From: Humibacter albus DSM 18994
GTDB taxonomy: Bacteria; Actinomycetota; Actinomycetes; Actinomycetales; Microbacteriaceae
DNA: 64,000 nt
Assembly: GCF_000421825.1 (NCBI RefSeq)
Contig: NZ_ATXT01000011.1
Location: 372,001-436,000, forward strand
Direction: 5' to 3'
Shown: positions 28,579 to 37,250 of the stretch, piece after piece
Layout: every line of letters starts with the position of its first letter
Numbering within the stretch: the stretch's first letter is position 1
Made by a program: the position numbers and the translations under genes
The notes under the pieces: model-generated
Told to the model about the DNA's origin: nothing
What the model saw: the letters and a program-made list of their open reading frames with translations, nothing else
The model's database searches: none

Positions 28579-31557
28579 TCAGGCGTCGTAGAACTTGTGC
28601 TCGAACACGGCGCGCGCCCGGCGCGTCACGGCGAGATACTCCTCTTCGAGGAGCGACGCGGATCCGCTCGGGTACCCGAGCAGCCGCGCGACGCCCTCCA
28701 GCGCGTTGCGCTCGACGGGGAGCACATCCGAGGTCTTGTTCGTCCACAACGTGACCGCACTGCGGGCCCGGGAGGCGAGGATCCAGGCCTCGCGCAGCCG
28801 CGTGGCATCCGTCTCCTCGAGCAGCCCGAGCGTCACGCAGGCGGTGAGAGCATCCAGCGTCGACGTGGTGCGCAGGGACGCAGAATGGGCCCCGTTCTCG
28901 AGCTGTTTCAGCTGCACGAGCCACTCCACGTCGCTGAGAGACCCGCGGCCGAGCTTGAGGTGCCTGGTCGGATCCGCGCCCTGAGGCAGCCGCTCGTTCT
29001 CGACACGGGCCTTGATGCGTTTGACCTCGCGCACGTCGCGCTCGGAGATCGCGGCCGGATAGCGCACCGAATCCGCCAGCGCCTCGAAGTCCGCGAGCAA
29101 CGCCGCATCCCCGGCCACCCCGCGCGCGCGCAGCAGCGCTTGCGCCTCCCACGTGAGCGACCAGCGCTCGTAGTACGCGCGATACGACGCGAGCGAGCGG
29201 ACAGGCGTGCCGTTCTTCCCCTCCGGGCGCAGCCCCATGTCGAGGTCGAGCGGCAGCTGCGCGTCCTCCGTGAGGCGGCCGAGCTCGGCGACGATGGCGA
29301 GCGCCGCCCGGTGTGCGCTGCCGGTGTCCTCGTCAGGTCCCGGCCTGAAGACGTAGAGCACATCCGCGTCGGATCCGAAACCGAGCTCGCGGCCGCCGAA
29401 TCGTCCCATCGCGATCACCGCGAACTCGAAGTCTGCCCGCTGCCGTCGAATGGCGCTCAGCACTCCTGAGATCGTCACCTCGGTGATGTCGGTGAGCCCG
29501 CGCGCGAGCTGCGCCACCGTGGCGATGCCGAGGATGCCCGCGAATGCCAGCCGAAGCACCTCACGACGTCGCACCGCACGGATGGCGCGTGCGGCGGCAT
29601 CCGGTGTCGCGTGGCGTTCCAGGATCGCCGCGACTTCCTCATCGAGCGCGGCGCGCGGCCGTGCGGCCAGGTCCGCGTCGTCGTCGAGCCAGGCGACGCT
29701 CTCCGGGATGACGCCGAGCAGCTCCCCGGCGAACCGTGAGCCGGACAAGACTCGGGTGAGTCGCTCGGCGGCGCCGGACGAGTCGCGGAGCATGCGCAGG
29801 AACCAGTGCGTGCTGCCCAGATCCTCGCTGAGCCGCCGGAACGTCAGCAGACCGTAGTCCGGATCGGCGCCGTCGGCGAACCACTGCAGCATGACCGGAA
29901 GCAGGGTGCGTTGGATCGATGCGCGCCTGGACACTCCTGCCGTCAGCGCGCCGATGTGCCGAAGGGCGCCGTGCGGGTCGACGAAGCCGATCGCGGCGAG
30001 GCGTGCCGCTGCCTGGTCCCCCGTCAGCACGCTCTCCTCACCGGGCAGCGCGGCGACGGCGGCCAGCAGCGGACGATAGAACAGGCGCTCGTGGAGCCCG
30101 CGCACCCGGCGTTTCACGTCGTTCCACAGCGTTGTCAGGCCGGCTGCGTTCGGTGCCAGGCCTGTCGCTCTCGCGAGGACGCGCAGCTTGTGCTCATCAC
30201 GCGGCATGAGGTGGGTGCGGCGCAGGTCGGCCAGCTGGATGCGGTGTTCGAGGATTCGCAGCACCCGGTAGTCGCGCGCGAACTCCGCCGCCTCCGCACG
30301 GCCGATGTACCCACCCGCTGCCAACGCCTCCAGCGCGGGAAGCGTGCCCGCCACCCGCACGGTCTCGTCGGTGTGCCCGTGCACGAGCTCGAGGAGCTGC
30401 ACGGTGAACTCGATGTCGCGCAGACCGCCCGGGCCCAGCTTGAGCTGCTGGTCGACCTCGTCCGGCGGGATGTTGTCGGTCACACGTTCGCGCATGCGCT
30501 GTACCGAGGCCACGAAGCTCTCGCCGCTCGCGCTCGCCCAGATGTACGGGGTGATCGCCTCGATGTAGCGGGCACCGAGTTCGACGTCCCCGGCGATGGG
30601 CCGAGCCTTCAGGAGCGCCTGGAACTCCCATCCGTGCGCCCAGCGATCGTAATACGCGACGTGCGACTCCAGCGTGCGCACCAGCGCGCCGTCCTTGCCC
30701 TCCGGACGGAGATTCGCGTCGACCTCCCACAAGGGAGGCTCGATCCCGAACTCATCGATGCCACGCATGGTGAGCGCGGCCAGCCGCGTGCCGATGTCGA
30801 CCGCACGTCCCGACGACACACCGGCCTCCTCGGCACCGTCGACGACGAAGATCACGTCGACGTCGCTGAGGTAGTTCAGTTCGCGGGCACCGGTCTTCCC
30901 CATGCCGATCACCGTCAGCTTCGTGGCCGCGACCTCGTCCGCGGGGAACGTGCCCGGTCCGCCCGCGCTCGTCATGGCCCTGGCGACGGCCAGCGAGGCG
31001 TCGAGCGCGGCGCCCGCCAGCGCGGCGAGCGTGCGTGCGACCTCGCCGAGCCCGCCCACCGGGTCACTCTGCTGCAGATCGAAGACGGCGATCTCGGTGA
31101 GCCGCGTGCGATAGCGAACGCGAAGCGCCCGCCACGCGTCCTCGCCCGAAACGGATGCCACGCCGTCGCGCTCCCCCACCGCCTCCAGCAGGTCGGCGTG
31201 CAGCCGGCTCTCGCTCGGCAACGAGCCCACAGGATCACGGAACACGGCGAGTGCCGTCGGTGCTCGCAGCAGGAACTCGGCAAGCCCTCCCGAAGCGCCG
31301 AGCACGAGGAGCAGGCGCTGCAGCGCAGGCATGTCTGTCAGCAAGGCCGACATGCGCTGGTCGCCGCGTCGAAGCAGGTCGAGCACGCGGGACAACGCCG
31401 CGTCGGGGTCCGCCACCCGCACGAACAGCTCGAGCGCATCAGCGGCGGCGGGCCCGCCCAGGGAGGCGAACTCGTCGAGTCGAGCACGGGCATCCGACAG
31501 TTCGACGAAGCCCGCTCGGGCCAGCGTGGTGAGAGTGATCTGCGGCTGAGATCTCAT
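28579..31557 (-). CDS. glnE: bifunctional glutamine synthetase adenylyltransferase/deadenylyltransferase
   Basis: A two-headed nucleotidyltransferase that adenylylates and de-adenylylates GlnA in response to nitrogen status; 992 residues, the usual size. The N-terminal (deadenylylating) head has GMGKTGARELNYLSDVDVIFV near residue 225. The C-terminal (adenylylating) head has AMGRFGGRELGFGSDADVLYVF near 715. Each is followed by an LRPEGKDG or LRPEGKNG motif. Glu- and Asp-rich helical GlnD/PII-like domains follow each head (LGPGGLRDIEFTVQLL, LGRGSLSDVEWLVQL). It lies 21 nt downstream of glnA2 on the same strand, so they are probably one operon. Confidence 0.95.
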   Translation of the reverse strand: MRSQPQITLTTLARAGFVELSDARARLDEFASLGGPAAADALELFVRVADPDAALSRVLDLLRRGDQRMSALLTDMPALQRLLLVLGASGGLAEFLLRAPTALAVFRDPVGSLPSESRLHADLLEAVGERDGVASVSGEDAWRALRVRYRTRLTEIAVFDLQQSDPVGGLGEVARTLAALAGAALDASLAVARAMTSAGGPGTFPADEVAATKLTVIGMGKTGARELNYLSDVDVIFVVDGAEEAGVSSGRAVDIGTRLAALTMRGIDEFGIEPPLWEVDANLRPEGKDGALVRTLESHVAYYDRWAHGWEFQALLKARPIAGDVELGARYIEAITPYIWASASGESFVASVQRMRERVTDNIPPDEVDQQLKLGPGGLRDIEFTVQLLELVHGHTDETVRVAGTLPALEALAAGGYIGRAEAAEFARDYRVLRILEHRIQLADLRRTHLMPRDEHKLRVLARATGLAPNAAGLTTLWNDVKRRVRGLHERLFYRPLLAAVAALPGEESVLTGDQAAARLAAIGFVDPHGALRHIGALTAGVSRRASIQRTLLPVMLQWFADGADPDYGLLTFRRLSEDLGSTHWFLRMLRDSSGAAERLTRVLSGSRFAGELLGVIPESVAWLDDDADLAARPRAALDEEVAAILERHATPDAAARAIRAVRRREVLRLAFAGILGIATVAQLARGLTDITEVTISGVLSAIRRQRADFEFAVIAMGRFGGRELGFGSDADVLYVFRPGPDEDTGSAHRAALAIVAELGRLTEDAQLPLDLDMGLRPEGKNGTPVRSLASYRAYYERWSLTWEAQALLRARGVAGDAALLADFEALADSVRYPAAISERDVREVKRIKARVENERLPQGADPTRHLKLGRGSLSDVEWLVQLKQLENGAHSASLRTTSTLDALTACVTLGLLEETDATRLREAWILASRARSAVTLWTNKTSDVLPVERNALEGVARLLGYPSGSASLLEEEYLAVTRRARAVFEHKFYDA

Positions 31558-31578
31558 CGGGTCAGCGGCACCGCACCC

Positions 31579-32916
31579 TCAGAGCAACTCGAGGTTCGTG
31601 CGCCATTCGAACGGCGTCACCTGCGCGCGATATTCGCGGAAGTCACGCTGTTTGTTCGCCAGCACGTAGTTGAACACCTGCTCGCCCAAGGTCTCGGCGA
31701 CGAGCTCGGAGTCCTCCATGCACTGCACCGCCTGTTCGAGGCTCGCGGGCAGGGCGCCGAACCCGAGCGCGCGACGCTCGGCGTCGCTGAGCGCCCAGAC
31801 GTCGTCCTCGGCCTCCGCCGGAAGCTCGTACTCCTGCTCGATGCCCTTCAGGCCCGCCGCGAGCACGAGGGAGAACGCGAGGTACGGGTTCGTCGCCGAG
31901 TCGATGCCGCGATACTCGATGCGCGCACTCTGGCCCTTGCCCGGCTTGTACAGCGGAACACGCACCAGGGCCGAACGGTTGTTGTGCCCCCAGCACACGT
32001 AGCTCGGTGCCTCGTCGCCGCCCCAGAGCCGCTTGTACGAGTTCACGAACTGGTTCGTGACCGCCGTGATCTCGGCCGCGTGGTGCAGGATGCCCGCGAT
32101 GAACCGGCGTGCGATCTTCGAGAGCTGATATTGCGCCCCGGCTTCGAAGAACGCGTTCGTGTCGCCCTCGAAGAGCGACAGGTGCGTGTGCATTCCGCTG
32201 CCCGGCTGACCGACCAAAGGCTTGGGCATGAACGTCGCGTAGACGCCCTGCTCGATCGCCACCTCCTTCACGACGGTACGGAACGTCATGATGTTGTCGG
32301 CAGTGGTGAGCGCGTCCGCGTAGCGGAGGTCGATCTCGTTCTGCCCGGGGCCTGCCTCGTGGTGGCTGAACTCCACCGAGATTCCGAGGTCTTCGAGCAT
32401 GCGCACGGACCGCCGGCGGAAGTCGTGTGCGGTTCCTCCGGGAACATTGTCGAAATAGCCCGCCGAGTCCGCGGGCTCGGGTCCGTTCTCGCCGAACTTC
32501 GACGACTTGAGCAGATAGAACTCGATCTCGGGATGCGTGTAGAACGTGAATCCGCGATCCGCCGCCTTTTCGAGCGTGCGCTTGAGCACGTTGCGGGGAT
32601 CGGCGACAGCGGGCTCCCCATCGGGCGTGGTGATGTCGCAGAACATGCGCGCCGTCGGGTCGACGTCGCCGCGCCACGGCAGAATCTGGAACGTCGTCGG
32701 ATCGGGATGGGCCAGCAGATCGGACTCGAACGTGCGGGTGAGGCCCTCGATCGCCGACCCGTCGAATCCGAGGCCCTCCGTGAACGCGCCTTCGACCTCG
32801 GCGGGAGCGAGAGCGACGGACTTCAGGGTGCCGACGACGTCGGTGAACCACAGGCGCACGAACTTGACGCCGCGTTCCTCGATGGTGCGGAGCACGAAGT
32901 CACGCTGCTTGTCCAT
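31579..32916 (-). CDS. glnA2: glutamine synthetase GlnA2-type
   Basis: A second glutamine synthetase-like enzyme, 445 residues, matching the size of actinobacterial GlnA2. Active-site motifs are retained: GFDGSAIEGLTR near residue 52, PEIEFYLLKSSKFG near 125, HHEAGPGQNEIDLRYADAL near 185, GSGMHTHLSLFEG near 240 and NSYKRLWGGDEAP near 290. The adenylylation loop of GlnA (LYELPPEE) is replaced by DDVWALSDAE with no tyrosine, so GlnE should not regulate it. Some actinobacterial paralogues act as gamma-glutamylpolyamine synthetases, so glutamine synthesis is not certain. The ATG at 32916 has a GAGGAAAGG ribosome-binding site; the open frame upstream is spurious. Confidence 0.88.
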   Translation of the reverse strand: MDKQRDFVLRTIEERGVKFVRLWFTDVVGTLKSVALAPAEVEGAFTEGLGFDGSAIEGLTRTFESDLLAHPDPTTFQILPWRGDVDPTARMFCDITTPDGEPAVADPRNVLKRTLEKAADRGFTFYTHPEIEFYLLKSSKFGENGPEPADSAGYFDNVPGGTAHDFRRRSVRMLEDLGISVEFSHHEAGPGQNEIDLRYADALTTADNIMTFRTVVKEVAIEQGVYATFMPKPLVGQPGSGMHTHLSLFEGDTNAFFEAGAQYQLSKIARRFIAGILHHAAEITAVTNQFVNSYKRLWGGDEAPSYVCWGHNNRSALVRVPLYKPGKGQSARIEYRGIDSATNPYLAFSLVLAAGLKGIEQEYELPAEAEDDVWALSDAERRALGFGALPASLEQAVQCMEDSELVAETLGEQVFNYVLANKQRDFREYRAQVTPFEWRTNLELL

Positions 32917-33025
32917 CTGGCCCCTTTCCTCGTGTTCTAAGGGTAGTGGTTGGCGGTGTGCCGCGCGGCCCGCCGCGGCCGCCGGATGCGTCTGCGTGAT
33001 CGCCGGGCGCGCATGCGCCGGCGGA

Positions 33026-33031
33026 TAGACT
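33026..33031 (+). promoter_or_regulatory. candidate -10 box, leaderless panB
   Basis: TAGACT with a 7-nt spacer to the ATG at 33039. Confidence 0.45.
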
Positions 33032-33038
33032 GACGCGC

Positions 33039-33908
33039 ATGTCCGAGCAGGAGACCGCCGCCCCGAACACCCCGAGCGAAGAGCGCCCCTACGGCGGAAC
33101 GCCGGCCGGACCGAAACGCGTGCGCACACGGCACTTCCAGAACGCGAAGGCTAACGGCATCAAGATCACCGGGCTCACGAGCTATGACATGCTCAGCGCG
33201 ACGATCTTCGACGAGGCGGGCATCGACTTCCTCCTGGTGGGCGACTCAGCCGGAAACAACGTCTTCGGCTATGACACCACGCTGCCCGTTCGCGTCGACG
33301 ATCTCATTCCCCTGACGCGCGCGGTCGCCCAGGCTGCGAAGCGCGCTTTCGTAGTGGCGGACATGCCCTTCGGTTCCTATGAGACCGACGTGCAAGACGC
33401 GCTGCACACCGCGGTGCGCTTCATGAAAGAGACCGGTGCGCATGCGGTCAAGCTCGAGGGCGGGCGGCGCAGCGCGAAGCAGATCCGTCGCATCGTCGAC
33501 GCCGGCATCCCGGTCATGGCTCACATCGGCTACACCCCGCAGAGCGAGCACCAGCTCGGCGGTCACATCATTCAAGGCAGGGGCGACTCGGGTATCGAGA
33601 ACCTCCTCGCCGACGCGCATGCGATCGAAGACGCCGGCGCGTTCGCTGTCGTGCTCGAGATGGTGCCGACGGATGCCGCGGCGCAGGTCACCGAGGAGCT
33701 CGCGATCCCGACGATCGGAGTCGGCGCCGGCCCGCATGTGGACGGGCAGCTTCTGGTGTGGACGGACTGGGCGGGTTTCACCACGGGACGCGTTCCGCGG
33801 TTCGTTCGGCAGTACGCCGATCTCAAGGGCGTTCTCGGCGATGCCGCGCGACGGTACAAGGACGACGTCGAGCAGGGCGAGTACCCGGGACCCGAGCACA
33901 GCTACTGA
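33039..33908 (+). CDS. panB: 3-methyl-2-oxobutanoate hydroxymethyltransferase
   Basis: PanB adds a hydroxymethyl group from methylenetetrahydrofolate to 2-oxoisovalerate, giving ketopantoate for pantothenate and CoA; 289 residues, cytoplasmic. After a hydrophilic N-terminal extension of about 30 residues the family core shows [15 protein letters not shown] near 45, a metal-binding [15 protein letters not shown] near 67, [10 protein letters not shown] near 106, AVKLEGG near 137, MAHIGYTPQ near 160 and [10 protein letters not shown] near 228. The remaining pantothenate genes are not in the window. It is divergent from glnA2, and its stop sits in a tandem repeat. Confidence 0.94.
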   Translation: MSEQETAAPNTPSEERPYGGTPAGPKRVRTRHFQNAKANGIKITGLTSYDMLSATIFDEAGIDFLLVGDSAGNNVFGYDTTLPVRVDDLIPLTRAVAQAAKRAFVVADMPFGSYETDVQDALHTAVRFMKETGAHAVKLEGGRRSAKQIRRIVDAGIPVMAHIGYTPQSEHQLGGHIIQGRGDSGIENLLADAHAIEDAGAFAVVLEMVPTDAAAQVTEELAIPTIGVGAGPHVDGQLLVWTDWAGFTTGRVPRFVRQYADLKGVLGDAARRYKDDVEQGEYPGPEHSY

Positions 33909-33966
33909 GCAGCTGCCACGGTTACTGAGCACGGCTGCCACAGCTACCGACTACGACCACTGAGCG
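33901..33966 (+). repeat. degenerate ~20-nt tandem repeat across the panB stop codon
   Basis: Units starting with GCTACTGAGC (33901), GTTACTGAGC (33921) and GCTACCGAC (33943) share the core CAGCTGCCACG or close variants. The panB TGA (33906-33908) lies inside the first unit, and the second unit repeats it. Confidence 0.65.
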
Positions 33967-33999
33967 CCATCGTCGACCGACGCGTCACCGACCGACGAG

Positions 34000-34200
34000 T
34001 CAGCGATCTTCTTCGGCGTCGTCCTCGGCCCAGCGGGCGCTGTTCTCGCGGAGCTTCTCGAGCGCGTGCTCGGCCTCCTCGTGCGTGTCGAACGGGCCCA
34101 CGCGATTCGGCGCGGGAGACAAGAACCCCTGTTCGACCGCACCGGTCTTCACGTTGTACCAGTACTTCTGCTCGATGTCGTTCTCGAACGGCTCCGCCAT
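34000..34200 (-). CDS. small SPOR-like protein
   Basis: A 66-residue actinobacterial protein often annotated as SPOR domain-containing. It reads [16 protein letters not shown], then [25 protein letters not shown], and ends acidic (DDAEEDR). The Tyr-Trp-Tyr opening and the helix with regularly spaced Glu and Ala resemble a cut-down SPOR repeat, but peptidoglycan binding is unproven and there is no signal peptide. The ATG at 34200 lies only 12 nt from the divergent map start, and each gene's likely -10 box overlaps the other's start codon. An upstream in-frame start at 34374 would run antisense through map and was rejected. Confidence 0.8.
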   Translation of the reverse strand: MAEPFENDIEQKYWYNVKTGAVEQGFLSPAPNRVGPFDTHEEAEHALEKLRENSARWAEDDAEEDR

Positions 34201-34213
34201 AAGCTTGATCCTA
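34200..34213. promoter_or_regulatory. overlapping divergent leaderless promoters (SPOR-like gene / map)
   Basis: On the plus strand TAAGCT (34200-34205) sits 7 nt before the map ATG at 34213. On the minus strand TAGGAT (34213-34208) sits 7 nt before the SPOR-like ATG at 34200. The two -10 boxes face each other and each shares a base with the opposite start codon. Confidence 0.5.
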
Positions 34214-35079
34214 TGCCCAAGGACTCCGACGGCCACCTGATCCCCGGCCGCATCTCCCCCCGTCGTTCCGTGCCCGCTTCCATTCTCCGTCCGGAATACG
34301 TCGGCAAGCCGGGGCCGGCGCGCGATGAACGAGGTGACGTCTACACCGCTGACGAGATCGAGTTGATCCGGCAATCGGGTCGCATCGCGGCACAGGCGAT
34401 CGCGCTAGTCGGCGAGCACGTCGCTCCCGGGGTCACGACCGAGCATCTGGATGCTCTGGCTCACGACTTCCTCGTCGCACACGACGCCTATCCGTCGACG
34501 CTCGGCTACCGCGGCTATCCGAAGTCGATCTGCACCTCGGTGAACGAGGTGATCTGTCACGGCATTCCGGACGACACCGTGCTCGAAGACGGCGACATCG
34601 TCAACATCGACATCACGGCGTTCGCGAACGGTGTGCACGGTGACAGCAACCAGACATTCATCGTCGGAGCGGCATCCGATGAGGTGTCCTTGCTCGTGGA
34701 ACGCACGAGAGAAGCGCTGAACCGGGGCATCAAGGCCGTCGCCCCCGGGCGCCAGGTGAACGTGATCGGCCGGGCGATCGAGTCCTACGCCAAACGTTTC
34801 GGCTACGGCGTCGTGCGCGATTTCACCGGCCACGGCGTCGGGCGCTCGTTCCACTCCGGCCTGATCATTCCGCACTACGACTCGGCGCCCGCGTACGACA
34901 CGGAGATGGTGCCGGGCATGGTGTTCACGATCGAGCCGATGCTCACGCTCGGTGGCACGGACTGGGACATGTGGGCCGACGACTGGACCGTGACCACCAA
35001 GGACAAGTCGATCACGGCTCAGTTCGAGCACACGCTCGTCGTGACCGAGCGCGCGGCGGAGATCCTCACCCTTCCGTGA
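34213..35079 (+). CDS. map: methionine aminopeptidase type I
   Basis: Removes the initiator methionine from nascent proteins; 288 residues. A short N-terminal extension with [11 protein letters not shown] (actinobacterial type 1c-like) is followed by the pita-bread fold. Metal ligands are visible in [21 protein letters not shown] near residue 132 (two Asp), [13 protein letters not shown] near 207 (His), FTIEPML near 238 (Glu) and [11 protein letters not shown] near 269 (Glu). The substrate-side His is in [11 protein letters not shown]. The upstream part of the open frame is antisense to the SPOR-like gene, so 34213 is the start. Confidence 0.95.
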   Translation: MPKDSDGHLIPGRISPRRSVPASILRPEYVGKPGPARDERGDVYTADEIELIRQSGRIAAQAIALVGEHVAPGVTTEHLDALAHDFLVAHDAYPSTLGYRGYPKSICTSVNEVICHGIPDDTVLEDGDIVNIDITAFANGVHGDSNQTFIVGAASDEVSLLVERTREALNRGIKAVAPGRQVNVIGRAIESYAKRFGYGVVRDFTGHGVGRSFHSGLIIPHYDSAPAYDTEMVPGMVFTIEPMLTLGGTDWDMWADDWTVTTKDKSITAQFEHTLVVTERAAEILTLP

Positions 35080-35111
35080 ACCCTCCGCGTCGATGCGAGG
35101 CTCGAGCCAGG

Positions 35112-35117
35112 TAGATT
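35112..35117 (+). promoter_or_regulatory. candidate -10 box, leaderless ppgK
   Basis: TAGATT with a 6-nt spacer to the ATG at 35124. CTCCTC lies between, so there is no Shine-Dalgarno sequence. Confidence 0.45.
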
Positions 35118-35123
35118 CTCCTC

Positions 35124-35903
35124 ATGACCTCCAGCACGGCAATCGGGATCGACATCGGCGGCACGGGGATCAAGGGGGGTGTCGTCGATCTGAAGACGGG
35201 TGAGCTGATCAGCGACCGCGTGAAGCTGGCGACCCCCAAGGGCGGAAAGCCGGACGACGTCGTCGAGACGACGCGGGAGGTCCTCGACAGGCTGGCCGAT
35301 GAGGATCCGCACGCGCCGGTCGGTGTCTGCTTCCCCGCGATCATCAAGGACGGCCGCACCATGTCGGCGGCGAACGTCTCGAAGAAGTGGGTCGGTCTGG
35401 AAGCCGAGAAGATTTTCGAGAAGGCGCTGGAGCGCGACATCCTGTTCGTCAACGATGCGGATGCCGCCGGTTATGCCGAGACCGAGTTCGGCGCCGCCAA
35501 AGACGTCGGCGGGCTCGTCATTCTGACCACCCTCGGCACCGGAATCGGGTCGGCGCTGATCTATGACGGCGTTCTCGTGCCGAACGCGGAGCTGGGGCAC
35601 CTGGAGATCGACGGTCATGACGCCGAGAGCAAGGCGGCGTACTCCGCCAAGGAGCGCGACGACCTGGACTGGCGTCAGTGGTGCAAGCGGCTCACCAAGT
35701 ACTACCGCACTGTCGAGTTCCTCTTCTCCCCCGACCTCTTCGTCGTCGGCGGCGGCGTCTCGAAGCACTGGGACGAGTTCGGCGAGCTGATCGACATCGA
35801 CACGAAGATCGTGCCCGCCGTGCACCGCAACAACGCGGGCATTCTCGGGGCGGCGGCGCTGGCATCCCGCGGTCATCACCGCCGGCCGATCGCGACCGCC
35901 TGA
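35124..35903 (+). CDS. ppgK: polyphosphate glucokinase
   Basis: A ROK-family kinase that phosphorylates glucose with polyphosphate (or ATP), the usual glucokinase of actinobacteria; 259 residues. The phosphate-binding GIDIGGTGIKGGVVDL is near residue 8, the catalytic aspartate lies in FVNDADAAGYAE near 110, and the second phosphate loop is TLGTGIGSALI near 139. The polyphosphate-glucokinase-type stretch NAELGHLEIDGHDAESKAAYSAKERDDLDW follows near 152-181, where ROK ATP-glucokinases carry a Cys-rich zinc site. It ends in FVVGGGVSKHWDEF. The stop codon is within a 16-nt tandem repeat. Confidence 0.93.
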   Translation: MTSSTAIGIDIGGTGIKGGVVDLKTGELISDRVKLATPKGGKPDDVVETTREVLDRLADEDPHAPVGVCFPAIIKDGRTMSAANVSKKWVGLEAEKIFEKALERDILFVNDADAAGYAETEFGAAKDVGGLVILTTLGTGIGSALIYDGVLVPNAELGHLEIDGHDAESKAAYSAKERDDLDWRQWCKRLTKYYRTVEFLFSPDLFVVGGGVSKHWDEFGELIDIDTKIVPAVHRNNAGILGAAALASRGHHRRPIATA

Positions 35904-35951
35904 GCCGCCGACCGCCTGAGTCGCCGGCCGCCTGAGCCGCCGGCCGGCGGT
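35894..35951 (+). repeat. 16-nt tandem repeat across the ppgK stop codon
   Basis: Three units of RRCCGCCTGAGYCGCC-type sequence (35894-35909, 35910-35925, 35926-35941) and a partial fourth. Each full unit carries a TGA, the first being the ppgK stop (35901-35903). The period is the same 16 nt as at the sepH stop, but the unit sequence differs. Confidence 0.85.
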
Positions 35952-36012
35952 CATCGGGCTGAATCATCATCACGAAGCGTCAGCGTCGAGACTTGCCTCA
36001 GCACCATCACGA

Positions 36013-36403
36013 AGGGGAACGGGCCGGCTGATACGCCGGGTTCTGTTCGGACGCTCGCGCGCCCTGGACGGCCATCTCTCTCGGGGACGTGTTGCCACGG
36101 CCCTCCAGCGGTCTACCCGGAAACGAGACGAGCAGCCTCGTGGTTTCCTGTCTGACCTTGCTCCGGACGAGGTTTGCCTAGCCGGCCGGGTCACCCCGGC
36201 CGCTGGTGGTCTCTTACACCGCCGTTTCACCCTTACCTTCGCTACACCAGGTGCACCGAAGGCGGTCTGTTCTCTGTGGCACTGTCTCGCGGGTTACCCC
36301 GGGTGGGCGTTACCCACCGTCCTGCTCTGCGGAGCCCGGACGTTCCTCGGCGGCCCCTCACGAGGAGGATGCCGACGCGACCGTCTTGCCGACCCGTTCC
36401 GTT
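36013..36403 (-). ncRNA. rnpB: RNase P RNA, type A
   Basis: The catalytic RNA of RNase P, read on the minus strand. The 5' and 3' ends pair into a 13-bp P1 helix (GGAACGGGTCGGC with GCCGGCCCGTTCC). The conserved core GAGGAACGTCCGGGCTCC follows about 55 nt from the 5' end, and the 3' part contains ACAGAACCCGGCGTATC. The length of about 390 nt suits a bacterial type A RNA. The ends are estimated from P1 pairing and may be off by several bases. It fills the gap between ppgK and the next gene; no other gene is seen in 35952-36460. Confidence 0.9.
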
Positions 36404-36460
36404 CTCAGCTTATCCGAGTCGCAGGTCGTGGCCGTGCGTTCCGCAACGCTTCGCGCGACC

Positions 36461-37189
36461 TCAGGAGTTCTCGTCCCTGACCAGGATCGCGCCGCTGTCC
36501 GGACAGAGCACGACCTCGTCATCGGCGGAGGCCGTGACGCTCGCAAGATCCGACGGCGAAAGCTTCATGTTCGAGCCGAGCGACACCCCGCCGACGAGGC
36601 GTGCCGCACCCACACCATACCGATCGCGCTGTTTCTCGTAGAGCGACACGAGCTCGGCCGGCAGGGCGTCCGACACTGCCCTTCTGTCGGAAATGGCGTC
36701 GGCCTTCTTGCGTTCCCAGTCGGCCACTTCGGCGTCGCGCGCCGCCTCGATGCGTTCGACGTCGGCCGTGCTCTGCGCGCTCTCCGCGTCGATGGCGGCG
36801 ACCTGTTCCTCGAGGCCTTCGATCCGCTCCATGATCGCGAGCTCGATGTCTTCGAGATCGCTTCGCCGCTTGCGCAACGCGACGAGCTCGGCTTCGAGAG
36901 CCTCGACATCCTTGACGGACGAGGTGGCCTGAACTCGCTCGTCATCGCGAGCCATCCTCGCCTCGACTACCCGCACGTCGGCCTCGAGCCGCTTCAGCTC
37001 GGCGCGAGCGTCGTCCAGCTCCCCGGAGACCGCGAGACGGCGACTGCGCACCTCCGCGACCACGGGCTCGAGCTCGGCCAGAGCCTTCTCCTGCGACGGA
37101 TGCGCGATCGCGCGGGCGGCCTGCGCGAGGAGATTGTCGAGTTCCTGGACGCGCAAGAGTTCGCGTTGGTCGCGCGGGTCAGCCTTCAC
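36461..37189 (-). CDS. coiled-coil protein with degenerate C4 zinc ribbon (DUF164/CdsZ-like family)
   Basis: A 242-residue protein of the actinobacterial 'zinc ribbon domain-containing' family that sits next to NIF3 genes. Residues 1-170 form a long antiparallel coiled coil rich in Glu, Ala and Arg (ELDNLLAQAARAIAHP; DVEALEAELVALRKRRSDLE). The C-terminal ribbon, normally CGGC and CPEC, reads SLGS and CPDS. Three of the four zinc ligands (positions 203, 206 and 232) are Ser and only Cys229 remains, so zinc cannot be bound as usual, while the surrounding ILVR ending is kept. The GTG start has a TAACGT -10 box 6 nt upstream. It lies 61 nt downstream of the NIF3 gene, same strand. Confidence 0.85.
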   Translation of the reverse strand: MKADPRDQRELLRVQELDNLLAQAARAIAHPSQEKALAELEPVVAEVRSRRLAVSGELDDARAELKRLEADVRVVEARMARDDERVQATSSVKDVEALEAELVALRKRRSDLEDIELAIMERIEGLEEQVAAIDAESAQSTADVERIEAARDAEVADWERKKADAISDRRAVSDALPAELVSLYEKQRDRYGVGAARLVGGVSLGSNMKLSPSDLASVTASADDEVVLCPDSGAILVRDENS

Positions 37190-37195
37190 AGTTCT

Positions 37196-37201
37196 ACGTT
37201 A
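37196..37201 (-). promoter_or_regulatory. candidate -10 box, leaderless coiled-coil gene
   Basis: TAACGT on the minus strand with a 6-nt spacer to the GTG at 37189. Confidence 0.45.
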
Positions 37202-37250
37202 TTGCACGCACGCCGCGACGTGGACCCGAAAGCTGTGGTCGCAGAGCCGT

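Noticed and set aside
29806-32940. 1044-codon plus-strand open frame
   Set aside because: Antisense to glnE and glnA2, both of which have complete catalytic motifs.
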